Assembly (NCBI GenBank): GCA_963978905.1
Contig: OZ022261.1
Coordinates: 11,719,992 to 11,783,991 of the forward strand
DNA: 64,000 nt
Origin: Trichostrongylus colubriformis
Lineage: Eukaryota > Nematoda > Chromadorea > Rhabditida > Trichostrongylidae
Direction: 5' to 3'
In this document: one piece after another, positions 50,401 through 60,660 of the stretch
How positions within the stretch are numbered: the first letter of the stretch is position 1
How the letters are laid out: each line of letters starts with the position of its first letter
Notes under the pieces: model-generated
The model's input: the letters and a program-made list of their open reading frames with translations, nothing else
What the model was told of the DNA's origin: nothing
The model's database searches: none
Made by a program: the position numbers and the translations under genes

Positions 50401-50675
50401 ATTTCAACTAGTCAGTTCACGAACCTTCATGCCGTCCGCGACGTCTGTTTTCATTTCAGACACGCTCGATCCTGACGGGTTGCATGCAGACTATAATAAG
50501 CATTACGGAACAATCAAAATAGAGATAATCCACAGACCAGAGTCAGTTTAGAAAGAAAATATCACCAGCAAAAACTCACATTTTTGGACGAAGCACCATT
50601 GTTAATATTAACTTTATCATTCGAGCAAGCATCGCTTTGAACCGTAGCGGACGGAGAATTCGAAGATGAATTCAT
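32481..50675 (-). CDS. RSF1: RSF1 homologue (remodelling and spacing factor 1)
   Basis: Nuclear histone-binding partner of ISWI/SNF2H. Exons (all GT-AG, all phased): 49243-49332, 48903-49148, 48540-48618, 48417-48479, 48213-48357, 48024-48120, 47769-47929, 47172-47259, 46984-47079, 46803-46934, 46594-46743, 46395-46516, 46277-46343, 46153-46227, 45875-45936, 42553-42631, 39871-39899, 39608-39686, 38313-38392, 36657-36738, 36310-36397, 36151-36241, 35873-35983, 35694-35774, 35412-35552, 35126-35320, 34848-35003, 34568-34755, 34412-34485, 33952-34361, 32768-32838, 32481-32641; 1262 residues. An alternative first exon is 50580-50675. The N-terminal domain (about 113-323) has PDFAVICSFINKFF, KELVDLHLKLLRR and TEQDDESGYSW, each matching vertebrate RSF1. 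The PHD finger (about 526-570) has CGSC, CDNC, HTTC and CPKC. After it come MEYIGVSLNNIIP, KFSEFDSVIKEA, AGRGKDMANII and RRRLNDLNVNDD, again in RSF1 order. Acidic/serine-rich then Pro-Ala-rich tails end the protein. Least certain points: the start, the 47929 acceptor and the 42553-39899 junction. Confidence 0.92.
33580..33865 (-). repeat. Possible tRNA-derived SINE in an RSF1 intron
   Basis: On the minus strand, AGGTAGCGCAC (A-box-like) is followed by a GCGGG/CCCGC stem around GATCAAAT (B-box-like GGATCAAATCC). A unique body of about 200 bp follows. The spacing of the two boxes is that of a tRNA gene, but the T loop has 8 bases and I cannot fold a full cloverleaf, so a degenerate SINE head is more likely than a tRNA. 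No second copy is seen in the window. It lies in the intron between exons 33952 and 32838. Confidence 0.35.
36845..38080 (-). mobile_element. Tc1-like repeat family 1, copy 2, in RSF1 intron
   Basis: This is the reverse-orientation copy of the repeat at 1077-1812. The outer ends TACAGAAGGTGCAAAAAAAAG and the inverse of TACAGGGGTTTCAAAAAAGT (ending near 38081) are similar terminal inverted repeats with TA at the edge. The element is split by the MITE at 37452-37959: family-1 text stops at about 37450 and resumes with GAGGTTCGACTAATACAGTG near 38017. It lies wholly in the intron between exons 38313 and 36738. Confidence 0.7.
37452..37959. mobile_element. Nested Tc1/mariner-type MITE, 508 bp
   Basis: CAGTAGCACTCAAAAGTCTT at the left and its inverse (AAGACTTTTGAGCGCTACTG) at the right are flanked by TA (37450-37451, 37960-37961). 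A truncated relative of the right portion lies at 55423-55579 and shares TCAAGCGGCACTCAAGTAGA, GGCATCACATATTAAAATTT and the same end. There is no coding capacity. Insertion within copy 2 of family 1 dates it as the younger of the two. Confidence 0.85.
38756..38785 (-). other. Candidate 30-nt RSF1 microexon
   Basis: Between exons ending at 39608 and starting at 38392, a GACGTAG acceptor and an ATG/GTGAGC donor bracket 30 bases coding ENSGQIEGFM in phase 0. This would fit the flanking phase 0 junction without change of frame. It is not needed for the model, and no conservation can be judged here. Confidence 0.3.
39871..40018 (-). other. RSF1 post-PHD exon with several possible acceptors
   Basis: The donor at 39869-39870 (GTAAGT) is clear. 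The frame is open from there up to a TTTCAG acceptor at 40019-40024 (49 residues, containing YLSGYDSVSIV and QQPEQLQELKQ). Acceptors at 39900-39901 (AGCAG) and at the preceding AAG give a short exon in phase 0, matching the GTACTA donor of the PHD exon. The long form is in phase 1 and would need a different upstream donor. The short form gives a spacing from PHD to MEYIGVSL close to that in vertebrate RSF1, so I use it in the main model. Confidence 0.55.
41290..42022 (+). mobile_element. Tc1-like repeat family 1, copy 3, in RSF1 intron
   Basis: Same orientation as copy 1: CGTCACCTTCGTTCACAATC at about 41510, GTGCCATTGCCACTGAAACC at 41638, TTTTCATGACGGTGAGAGCA at 41866, and an end with GTGCAAAGTGACTTTTTTTG at about 42000. 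It sits in the RSF1 intron between the PHD exon (42553) and the post-PHD exon (39899 or 40018). The open frames here on both strands are shadows of the repeat. Confidence 0.65.
42472..42631 (-). other. RSF1 PHD exon with in-frame stop: alternative 3' end
   Basis: This exon completes the PHD finger (GGKWYCPKCEH). If it is not spliced at the GTACTA donor at 42551-42552, the frame runs on for 26 codons (QKKAAADERKW-VDNSII) to a TAA at 42472-42474, giving a protein of about 610 residues that ends just after the PHD finger. The run-on text resembles what the next exons encode (RKAAADRFRREMEYIGVSL) and the matching helix of vertebrate RSF1, so it may be a used terminal exon rather than intron. I see no canonical AATAAA just downstream, which weakens the short form. 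Confidence 0.5.
44389..45696 (+). other. Open frames antisense within RSF1 intron; unknown
   Basis: In the 3.2-kb intron between exons 45875 and 42631 the plus strand is open at 44389-44652 (87 codons), 44702-45055 (117 codons) and 45370-45696 (108 codons). The last ends in a lysine-rich tail (KLREIQEAQGKKAKKKKK) before a stop. They could be pieces of a nested gene or of an old insertion. I recognise no domain and cannot phase them together, so this is a pointer rather than a gene call. Confidence 0.2.
49990..50047. repeat. Small CCTAAGCC-type hairpin, copy 3
   Basis: ATTTTTGCCTAGAGG pairs loosely with GGCGGTTTAGGTAAAAATAG. The right part matches the copies near 30690 and 56065 (TTAGGTAAAAATA). 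It lies between the two alternative RSF1 first exons. Confidence 0.4.
50580..50675 (-). CDS. Possible upstream first coding exon of RSF1
   Basis: ATG at 50675 opens 32 codons (MNSSSNSPSATVQ to NNGASSKN) ending exactly at a GTGAGT donor. It is serine/asparagine-rich, like the disordered start of the downstream model. Its phase-0 end can join the exon at 49148 directly, replacing the exon at 49243-49332, which starts with its own ATG directly after an in-frame TGA. Two alternative starts are therefore possible. Trans-spliced leader sites cannot be judged from this sequence alone. Confidence 0.5.
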
Positions 50676-50679
50676 GTAT

Positions 50680-53518
50680 AGTACAGAAATAAACTGGCTA
50701 CTGAGGGAAATCACATACAGAAGGGTACTACAGAATCTGACTCTGAAAAACGCTAACAAATTTAATTCACAAAATGAAGATGGTCATAGGCAAAACAAAA
50801 CGACGATCAGAGGCTTTTCGAACAAGGTTCAGCGTCGGAAAATATTGAAGGAATAATTTCTATTCAGCATAAGTGAACGAACTGTCCAAGTACTACTACT
50901 CTGCTTATTGCGTGCAACAACAGCGAAAATAGGATTTAATAAAACCACCAGGAGCAACAAGAAAGATTTCAGGTAGAAGCAGTAAATTTTAAAAAATGAC
51001 CAGTTTTCAATAGGGTCAATAGAAACGAATACCTATTTCACAGAATGTTGACCGAAAAAAGCCCTGAAAATGGGTGTTCACAAGTCCCAAGTTGAAATCG
51101 CAGAGGAATAGGATTACATGCCAAACACGACCGAATCCGCAAACCCACAGTGACGTCACGCATTTAAGAGGAGATGCTATAAAATCCAACTGATTCCAAT
51201 TTCAACGGTTAGCATTTTGCAGAAATGGATGAGAGTATAGCCGAACATTGAGCGACGCAATGGTCGCACAGATTCCCACGACACCATGCAAAAACTCTCG
51301 CAGACGGCGTCACACTGCTTCTCTGCGCTCCCAATGTTGATTTTCTCTACGTCCACTCTCACCTGCCTGTCGTCTGATAGCAACGAACGCCAATGAATGC
51401 AACGGCGTTGCTAGCGTGCCCCACGTCCATACACCGTACGCTGACGCATCGTCGTTCTAATTGATGGGTTTGCAAAAATTTATTGAGTAATTATTTTAGT
51501 GTCAATAACCATTAATTGGTCTAGCTATCCCACGTGGTTTCGAGAAAATTCCGCTTTGAGTGTGAAAAATTAAAGAAAACCTGCACAAGTCTTCAAATCT
51601 CCTTGTAGGAGGAGTTCGACTTACAATGAAGGGACGGTGGTGTTCATAGAACGCTTAGAAACTGAACTAAAAAAACCTTCACATTCTCCACTAGAATTAT
51701 TTCCGTACTAAGAACTTAGAAATTTGAATGGAATATAGGGGCAGGGATACTACATATAATCATCACGGTAGCCTTTTATTGCGTACTGATTACCGTAATT
51801 TCGAGTTATAGCTTGAACGCAGGGTCCAGCCTCCGTCAAGGAATCCTCGCCAGGGGGGTGGTATTTGGTCCGCTGAGAGGGGGGGGGGGTCGTAATCGAT
51901 GAGGTAGACAGTGGTCGACGGAATTTCTCAGGCTGAAGGTCCAAAGTGTAAAGGGAGAGATGTGGTAAAACTGACTGACTTGGGTTCGAACCCGAAGCTA
52001 ATTCAGCTTAATCATCATAGAAACTTCATGCGTGGCGCGATCTACTACGAAGCCGGCCAGTGCCAATGACCCTTTCGTTGGTCCGCTGGCACCGAAACCA
52101 CGTACGGAGACACCTCCGAAATTCACCGATTAATCGTGGAAAGCGATATCTATCAGCGGGTACCACCGTGGATGGACACTCTAGAAACAATGGGATGAAA
52201 ACGAAAACTTAGCCGATATGGACTTCTTTCATATCCTACTACGATTGCAAGCACATAAACTAGCGTTAGCAAGCCACCATGAGGATTGGAAAAGCGTTTG
52301 TATTCACTGAGAATGGGTAGGAAATCCTCATGCATGGCGCATCCCGCAACGAGGCCAGGCACGCTCTCGTTGGCCTTCTGACAGCAAAAGATGCGTACTG
52401 GAGGCGTAACAGACACAATAGATCATTTATTTCCAAAGATTCGTGGGAAGAGCTAGTAAGTACACCGAAAAAATTTTCCTCGACTAGCTTCCCTCGAAAT
52501 AACTTCTTCCATTTTGGAGATATGGCTTAGTCCAGGTAGTCATTTAAAAGCGGCAGTCGCAGACCCGGGACAACAAACGCACTCATATGGTTGAGTTTGA
52601 AGGAAGTTATGACATTTGAAGTGAGACACTTCAAAAATTTCTAAAATTTTACTTGACTGGATACCCAAATCGAGAACTACGCAACCATTAGGGAGACCAA
52701 GCGACAAATAGGTTGGTCTGAGGAAGTTATTAGGAAAACAGTTTACAGTACTTGGGAAGGTGGAGTCTATGTAAAGCCTCATTCAAGATGTCCAAATTTA
52801 GTGTGGAGGTGATACCGGGCCCTATCCGAACGCCCCATCGTTACCGCAGTAGCGACGCACGATCAGATGGTGCGCTGGGGAGCGTATCACATGGCTCCTA
52901 TTTAGCTTCTCTTTTAACCTCTATTTTCTCTATTCTTGTTTTTTCATCCTTTATCTCTGCCCCATGACTTGCATGACTATCAAACCTTCTCCTTTGTCAT
53001 CGGAGGACATTACCAATGGTCTGCAACACTTTCGTTTTGTTTTTTTTTTTTCTTAGACGATTTTGTTTTGGAATATGAGTACTGAGTTTTGTCAGGTTCT
53101 TATTTCTCTCTTTTGTCAGGAGTTTGGTTTAGCCTCAGTGTTTTTTTTTTTTACTATAGGCTCATAATTTCCCTGGTGAATCGCACTGGCTGAGTAGAAA
53201 TCACCGAAGTAGCGGAACCTGAAGAAAGTGGGGGGGGGATCGTATTTTTCGAAAATTTTCCTCGACTCTACGCTTGGCCCTGATTGCGCGATCGCAAGTT
53301 TCGTCGTGCTCACTTTAACATGAGCGTGCTATCTTCCCCTAACTGCCGCAGGTCTGCCACCGCTTATAGTCTGCTACCACTCATGCCCTGCATAGGACAA
53401 TAGTACGCTCGAGAGTGCTCACGACGTCACATGCGATGCACGATCGTAGGAGTTGCAATTTTGCAAGATGTCCGCAGCTAGAGTTCATGCATAATACTTT
53501 GTGCCTGTTTGAATATGC
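50680..53518. other. Gene-poor stretch upstream of RSF1
   Basis: No gene is recognised. A direct repeat of about 90 bp is present at about 52015-52110 and 52310-52405 (shared pattern TCATGC-TGGCGC followed by GCCGGCCAGTGCC/GCCAGGCACGC). Poly-G runs occur near 51881 and 53229. A TGACGTCA palindrome (51151-51158) lies 20 bp before TATAAAA (51178-51184) on the plus strand. This may be chance. Confidence 0.4.
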
Positions 53519-53954
53519 TTTAAAGGAATCGTCCACGGAAAATGAGTTTTTGTGTTACCCATATGTTTATGTTGTATTTGCCTAATGTTGGCCTCATGCA
53601 AAATTTCACGCGAAAAAATGTGAATCTGGCTGGATACAGCACCACAAAGTGCGGTCCAGGTGGGCGCGCCCTCCGTGTAAAAGCCTCGTCCCGTCGTCCG
53701 CCGTGGTCGGAGACGCATTGTAGGAACAGAAGGTTACGTAAACAGTCCCACTCTCCGTTCCTAACGGCGGCGGACGACGGGACGAGGCTTTTACACGGAG
53801 GCCCCGCCCACCTGGACCACACTTTGTGGTGCTGTATCTCAGCCAGATTCACATTTTTTCGCGTGAAATTTTGCATGAGGCCAACATTAGGCAAATACAA
53901 CATAAACATATGGGTAACACAAAAACTCATTTTCCGTGGACGATTCCTTTAATG
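53519..53954. mobile_element. Near-perfect palindromic foldback, 436 bp
   Basis: Left arm 53519-53703 and right arm 53770-53954 are inverse copies with only a few differences, around a 65-bp spacer. The first 28 residues of the forward frame at 53542 and the reverse frame at 53930 are identical as a result. The ends read TTAAAGGAATCGTCCACGGA and its inverse; the outermost bases could be a TTAA or TA target site. A lone end of the same family is at 10484-10505. A 31-bp piece of the right end is repeated once more at 53961-53992. Confidence 0.9.
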
Positions 53955-53992
53955 AATGAATTTTCCGTGGACGATTCCTTTAATGAATGATT

Positions 53993-56900
53993 GCATTCCG
54001 CATCAGTAGAGTTTTGCGACACTTTCCAAATTCCTTGAGGTTTTTGGTTTGCCAAGTTTCAATTACCATGGTGAGTTAGAACATGCTCCATTAATTTTCG
54101 TAAAATGTATGCGAGATGGTCTCGCTATATTGTAGCAAGAATTGTTTTCAATTTATAACCCCATATTTAGCCCATAATTTATAACGAGTATGTGCAGGAT
54201 ATCCAGTTTGGCAAATCGGTTGCCGTTATTTATGCTGCACTCACTATTGATCATCTATCATTATACAGTGTCCATTGGCTCTGGATCAGGAGAAGCGAAT
54301 TTGGTTTTCTACCTAACCACAGGTGGCTGGACACCCAGAGGACAGGATATATCCTTGGAAGTTCGGAAGCGAATCCGGATGTTGCATGCGATTAGCAATA
54401 GCAATACTTACTCTACCCATATGACAGCTGGCAAATTACCAAATTGTCATAGCTCATAGAAGCTGTGAGCCTTGCGGCTGGGTTAGACAAGACAGCAGTG
54501 TGAGTGGCTAGGAAACTTTATCATGCCGTTTTTCATTGACAAAGGATCTGAAACTCTCTTGAACATGAGAAGATGCATTTATGGTGGAGAATCCACTGAA
54601 TAGCGCAAAAACATAAGGATGTCCCTGTGAAAATGACAAAAAGTACCAGAAAGAGCAGATTCAGATGCCGTCCTTAATTGACAAGGGATCTGCAACTCTC
54701 TTAAACATGAGAAGATGCACTAATGGTGGAGTTGTGGGTTGTTTCTACGTGTGGCATTAGTTGGATTTCAAGCCACATCTATTTGCTCCAGATTTTCTCC
54801 AGAATGCCACAGTCGGAATTGTACCACCCGGTACTGCTGAAAGGACTACTGCTTGTGCCAAACATCTCTAGACTAATAGTTGCTGATTTTTTTCAAAAAA
54901 CAGCTAACTTGACTTTCGACATAGCCGCTTTTCGTAGCATGCCGCTACGATAAGACGGGAAATAAGAAAGTGCTGAGCTCCGAAGTTCAGCTTCATCCTA
55001 CTTATTCTCCTATTCTAGGATGTTCCGAATACTACTTAACGGGCTTTAAGCGCTACGTAGGAAGTAAGAAGTATGATTATCTAACTGCGGCAAGCGGGCG
55101 ATTGTCTTGAACCTCTTTGCAGGGAACATGAGTGTGTGATGAATTGGGAGGAACATAAATTTTCACGTTATATCACTCCTTCCCTCGTCATGAGGTGCGC
55201 TAAATGAAACAAGACAGCCTTCTATGCTCCAGGATCCGTTCATAATTATTACAAAGGTATCTTGCCCACTAAAAAACTCGTGTAGGACGATAATGAGAGA
55301 AGCATACTATTACAGGTGTGGTCAATCTCGAGGAGGGTGGTGGAAAGGGATTCGAGAACGCATGAAAGCAATGTGGAGCAAGTAAAATCAATTGTAGTTC
55401 ACGTAACTGTGCTGACTACAGAGCAAATTCTTGTAAAAAACCTCAAGAGTCAAGCGGCACTCAAGTAGAAGGAAATGTAGACAATAAGTTCAGGCATCAC
55501 ATATTAAAATTTTGTCAAAGGTCAAGTAGAAAAAGGTTATGACAAAAAAGCTTTGGCCGAAGACTTTTGAGCGCTCCTGTGTATGCTCAAAGCCGTCGAG
55601 GCTCCGCCTCTCAGGACGCCCTCCCCCGCTTCGTCGGCGTAAGTTTGAGGAGCTCTGTCTCAGTCGGTTGCTTGTGTTTTTCCCGTGAATCTTTGCAGGC
55701 GGCTATTAGTAGGCAAATACAGCAAATAGAGGTGAGCAAACACGCTTTTGACAATCGGCTGCTACAGAAATCAGGTTTTCGTGGCAGGACCAACACATGC
55801 TTCCTTACATCCCCAAGTGTTTTGGGTCTGGTTTGCTTACCTCAAACACATAGAACGAAGGAATTATGTTAAAAGCAGATGTTTTAATGCTTTAGGTTTG
55901 GGTGCTATTGCAATGAGGGAGGCGGGGGAGGGGGGGGGCTCTTCTAAAAAGTTGCTTATCTGCGCATCGTGGAGAGATCCTTGATGGCTCAATCTGCACA
56001 TTCACGCGTATACTTTTGCCTAAGCCTTGGAGGGGGAAGGAAGGGCTCTTTTCCCCTTCACGGCTTAGGTAAAAATAGGGTCCCGTTGTGTTATGGGATG
56101 CCCCCCCCCCTTGCGATAGCACCTAAGTTCGTTTTAAAGACACCAGGAGGGGGTAATTTTGGCTTACGGTAGAACAGACGTAGTGTGGACGAGCTTGAGT
56201 GGCCGCCATTGCACAAACTCGCCAATTTGACGCCTTGGCATGGTGCCAAAAGAAGATGGTTCTAATATAGATTTGTTTTCTTTTAGTTTTCACTTTGTTC
56301 TTTCTTATATTGTTTCTAGATGTACTCACGGGTCAAATAAAGTAGGGGAGGGGAGGAGAGGCAAAATTTTCACCCACGTCAAAGCTTCTTTCCCTTCCTA
56401 GGGTCAGGCTAAAGCAGATGAGACCTATGCTTTGACAGATGTTTTTTAATGTGGGAGGAGGGGATATCAATTTTAGCCTAAGCTTAGTAAAGGAAAGGAG
56501 CATCGACGTCGGAGCAAAGTTGCGTCTCCCCCCGACTTTATTTGACCCTTCTGAGATTTTCAGGTATAGAAATGCACAATTAAGAAGATCTATAAGTAAA
56601 CAAGTAAAATATGTCACTAGAAAACAGTAAAGAGGAAATAATTCAAAAATAAGGTTACATCAGGCCGAAGACAAGCTTCAAAATGAACGAAGCGTGGCTC
56701 GGCCACGGAAGCTTGCAGTTCGGACGGAGGCGCGCCCTGGGGCCAAATAGCGCCCTGTGGCGCGTTTTTCAACGCCGGTTTCGTTACACATTGTATCTAC
56801 CGAACCCATATGTTTGTTTTCAGACGCCATTGTTTTCGTAAAAGTTATTCCGCCCTTGCCCCCCTCCCGGTGCCTTTAACGCGACTCGTGGAGCGCTTCG

Positions 56901-57374
56901 CGTGCATTGCAGGGGAAGGAACCTTCGACGAAGGGGCTAATATGGGCTGTGGCCGAAAATAATTCCTGTTTACAACAAAGGTGTGCACCGTAACCATCCA
57001 TCGCCCCAGAAACGTTGCCGCAACGGTACAGCTCCCGATGGACGCATGCGTGCCACTACCCCATACATATCCAAAAATTGGAGCGGTTCACCGACCGCAG
57101 TCACCTTCCCCATGCTCTCCTCCGTAACTCAGCTCTTTTCCGGCTACCGCTCTCAGCTGTGCATGGGTGTTGCCTCCCCTAGACGGCCTGCGTAGTACAA
57201 TTCACGGGCAGCTTGTTACATGCTTTCTCCTACGCGGAGAGCGCAGAGAAAACGACAAAACGCGAGAGAGTGTGTGATGACAACGAGCAGCGTCGATACG
57301 CGCCCTGGCGCGAAAACATGGTTACTGTAGCAGCCGATTGTCAAAAGCGTCTGGTTTGCTTTCCTCCAGCAAAT
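53993..57374. other. Gene-poor stretch with repeat fragments
   Basis: Contents: a 65-bp direct repeat (54525-54590 and 54667-54732, sharing CTCTTGAACATGAGAAGATGC-type text), the MITE fragment at 55423-55579, a small CCTAAGCC hairpin (56010-56079), and an inverted pair of about 55 bp (55733-55788 with 57310-57368, sharing GACAATCGGCTGCTACAG). Poly-C/G runs occur near 55930 and 56101. No gene is recognised. Confidence 0.4.
55423..55579 (+). repeat. Fragment of the 37452-37959 MITE family
   Basis: It matches about 37793-37959: AAATTCTTGTAAAAAACC, AAGCGGCACTCAAGTAGA, TTCAGGCATCACATATT and the terminal GAAGACTTTTGAGCGCT. The left half of the element is absent. Confidence 0.8.
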
Positions 57375-57382
57375 ATCACTAT

Positions 57383-58620
<1,238 letters not shown>

Positions 58621-59276
58621 CTTGCGAACAGAACGGTATAAAAACTTTGACTTCAATAACAGGCAGCTGATTGCGCGAAAAAGCAACTAGATTCCAACAC
58701 GGCTGCGCGAGATGTTCAGACGTTTTATAACGAAACAATGCTTCCGGAACGCCTGTGTTCGCTTACAGGCTCCGTCACCATCATTTGCCTCTTACTTTAG
58801 TACATTATTCCGTGTATTCCTGACCTATAGCCTCCGACCAATTGTACATTTATTCATCGACTTATTATATCGATGTGGTTATGATAAAATACTCTGATCT
58901 TCACTCCATCACTTGCTTTTCGGTTTTTCTCACATTTCAGTTGCTTATCTTTCTTGATTTCTTGCCTTTCTGACTTATTGCCTCTAACTGTCTCTACTTT
59001 GTTTATCAGTTCATTATATCAATGTTACGATGTTATGGTTACAACTTCAGATCGTGGTACTCTAATTATTACTCCATGGAATTCACTTATGATATAACAG
59101 CGCCTCCTAGCAATCTCGAATATTTCTCATTATCTACTCAGATTTCAGTCGCTCCATTACGAAAGTAACTCTCAAGATTGGAGATAATCATGCTCATCAA
59201 TGTATATGCAGTGCTTTTCCTAATTGGTAATCGATTTTTCATTTATTAGGATAAGCGTTTAATTGCCCGAGTTTGA

Positions 59277-59920
59277 GGGTCTCTTCACCCTTGGCAATCC
59301 GCGTGGCACCGAATACATTTGCGTAGAGGGTTGTGCGAGCAAAGTGAAGAAGAGTGTCTACAGATATCCACTACTTATTCGATCGGGCTATGAAACGCCT
59401 CGAAAAAATCTCCAAGACACTCGTGTGAATTACACTGTTATGATATCGTAAAAATGTTGTTATTTTGAGAGTCGATGTCAGAGCCTTTCTTCCGAAGGTA
59501 AGATAGAGATCTCTATCGATTTCTGGAATTCTCTAATCGGCATCGAGCTATTCAATTCCGGCAAGGCATGGATCTCAATTATTCATTTACGCGAGTTATG
59601 GAACGAGTTTAAAAGATCATCCATATACGGGCGAATATTGCATTGTTATGTAAAAAATTAATACCTCGGGAATCGATGCCAGACTCTTTCTTCCAAAGGT
59701 AATATAAAGTTCCTATTGAATTCTAAGATTTTCTGATTGAAATCAAGCTCTAATTCCAGCAACGGCATGGATATCCACTACTTATTTGATTGTGCTCTGG
59801 AACGCCTCAAGAAATTCTCCAATCTTCTGACGAAGATCAGGCTGTTCCATTGCCAACGACGTGGATATTCACTACTCATTGACGTGGGCCATGAAATGAA
59901 TGTCTTCAGAAAATCCTTCA
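59277..59920 (+). repeat. Diverged tandem repeat, unit about 200 bp
   Basis: Related lines recur at 59363 (ATATCCACTACTTATTCGAT), 59571 (ATCTCAATTATTCATTTACG), 59769 (ATATCCACTACTTATTTGAT) and about 59866 (ATATTCACTACTCATTGACG). A second landmark, CTTTCTTCCGAAGGTAAGAT, appears at 59486 and again as CTTTCTTCCAAAGGTAATAT at 59687. Spacing is close to 200 bp, with a shorter last unit. It is an old, non-coding satellite-like block. Confidence 0.65.
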
Positions 59921-60029
59921 AACACGAATGTACATTTTCGTGATGAAAATTATTAGACTATTACATAAAAATAAAAACATCACATATCAATGCCGACTTC
60001 TTCTTCTTATAATAAATGGACAACTGATT

Positions 60030-60660
60030 ATGGACCAAGCTAAACTCCACCCACGGTGGGCGGAGCGGGCACTGAAATGTCGCGCATTCAGGACGAAAAT
60101 TGTTAATCGGGCCCCAATATGACCCAAACGTGGGGAAGAGATGGTTCAGGGTCAGGGATGAGTTCCTGAAAGTTATAAAGGAGGGCTGGGCACAGCGAGC
60201 AGAGCGCACCCAGATTAGGCGGCCCTCACAATAAAAACCCATAACTAGGTCACAACGCATTCTTGAGACCACAAAAAATCGGTGGAATTGACCAATTCCC
60301 AGGCTATCTCGAACGCGCTCAAAATGAGCGGAAACTGCCCAAAATGGGCGGAGCATGTCATTAGCGGATGATACTCAGTAGAAACTTTCAAGGTTGAGCG
60401 AAGCATTCGTGGTAGTGGGCGAAGCTTGTACATGAAAAACAACCTGAGGAAGTGGGGACAAGTTCATGAAAAACAACCTGAGGAAGGGGGGACAAGTTTG
60501 GGATGAGTGGAGCATGGGACAAGAAGTAAAGAGCACACATATACTATGTTAAGCTCCTCCCGTCGTGGGCGGACCGTGCATTGAGATGTTCCGTTTTCAG
60601 ACTGAAAACTAATAATCGAGTTCCAGTAGGACCAAAACGTGGGGTATTGTGGTGTGTAAT
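60030..60660 (-). repeat. Dispersed repeat family 2, copy 2
   Basis: Reverse-orientation partner of 8332-8600 (CACGGTGGGCGGAGCGGGC, TGACCCAAACGTGGGG, GGGGACAAGTT). Inside it a unit with CATGAAAAACAACCTGAGGA is duplicated in tandem (60432 and 60466). It has no coding frame of note. Confidence 0.55.

Noticed and set aside
51151..51184. TGACGTCA followed by TATAAAA as a plus-strand promoter
   Set aside because: The motifs are short and common, and no gene follows on the plus strand.
51975..51995. GGGTTCGAACCC resembling a tRNA B box
   Set aside because: No A box or acceptor stem lies at the right distance. The motif is just a short palindrome.
53520..53952. 136-codon frames on both strands with identical starts
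   Set aside because: Their identity is forced by the palindrome. There is no independent coding signal.
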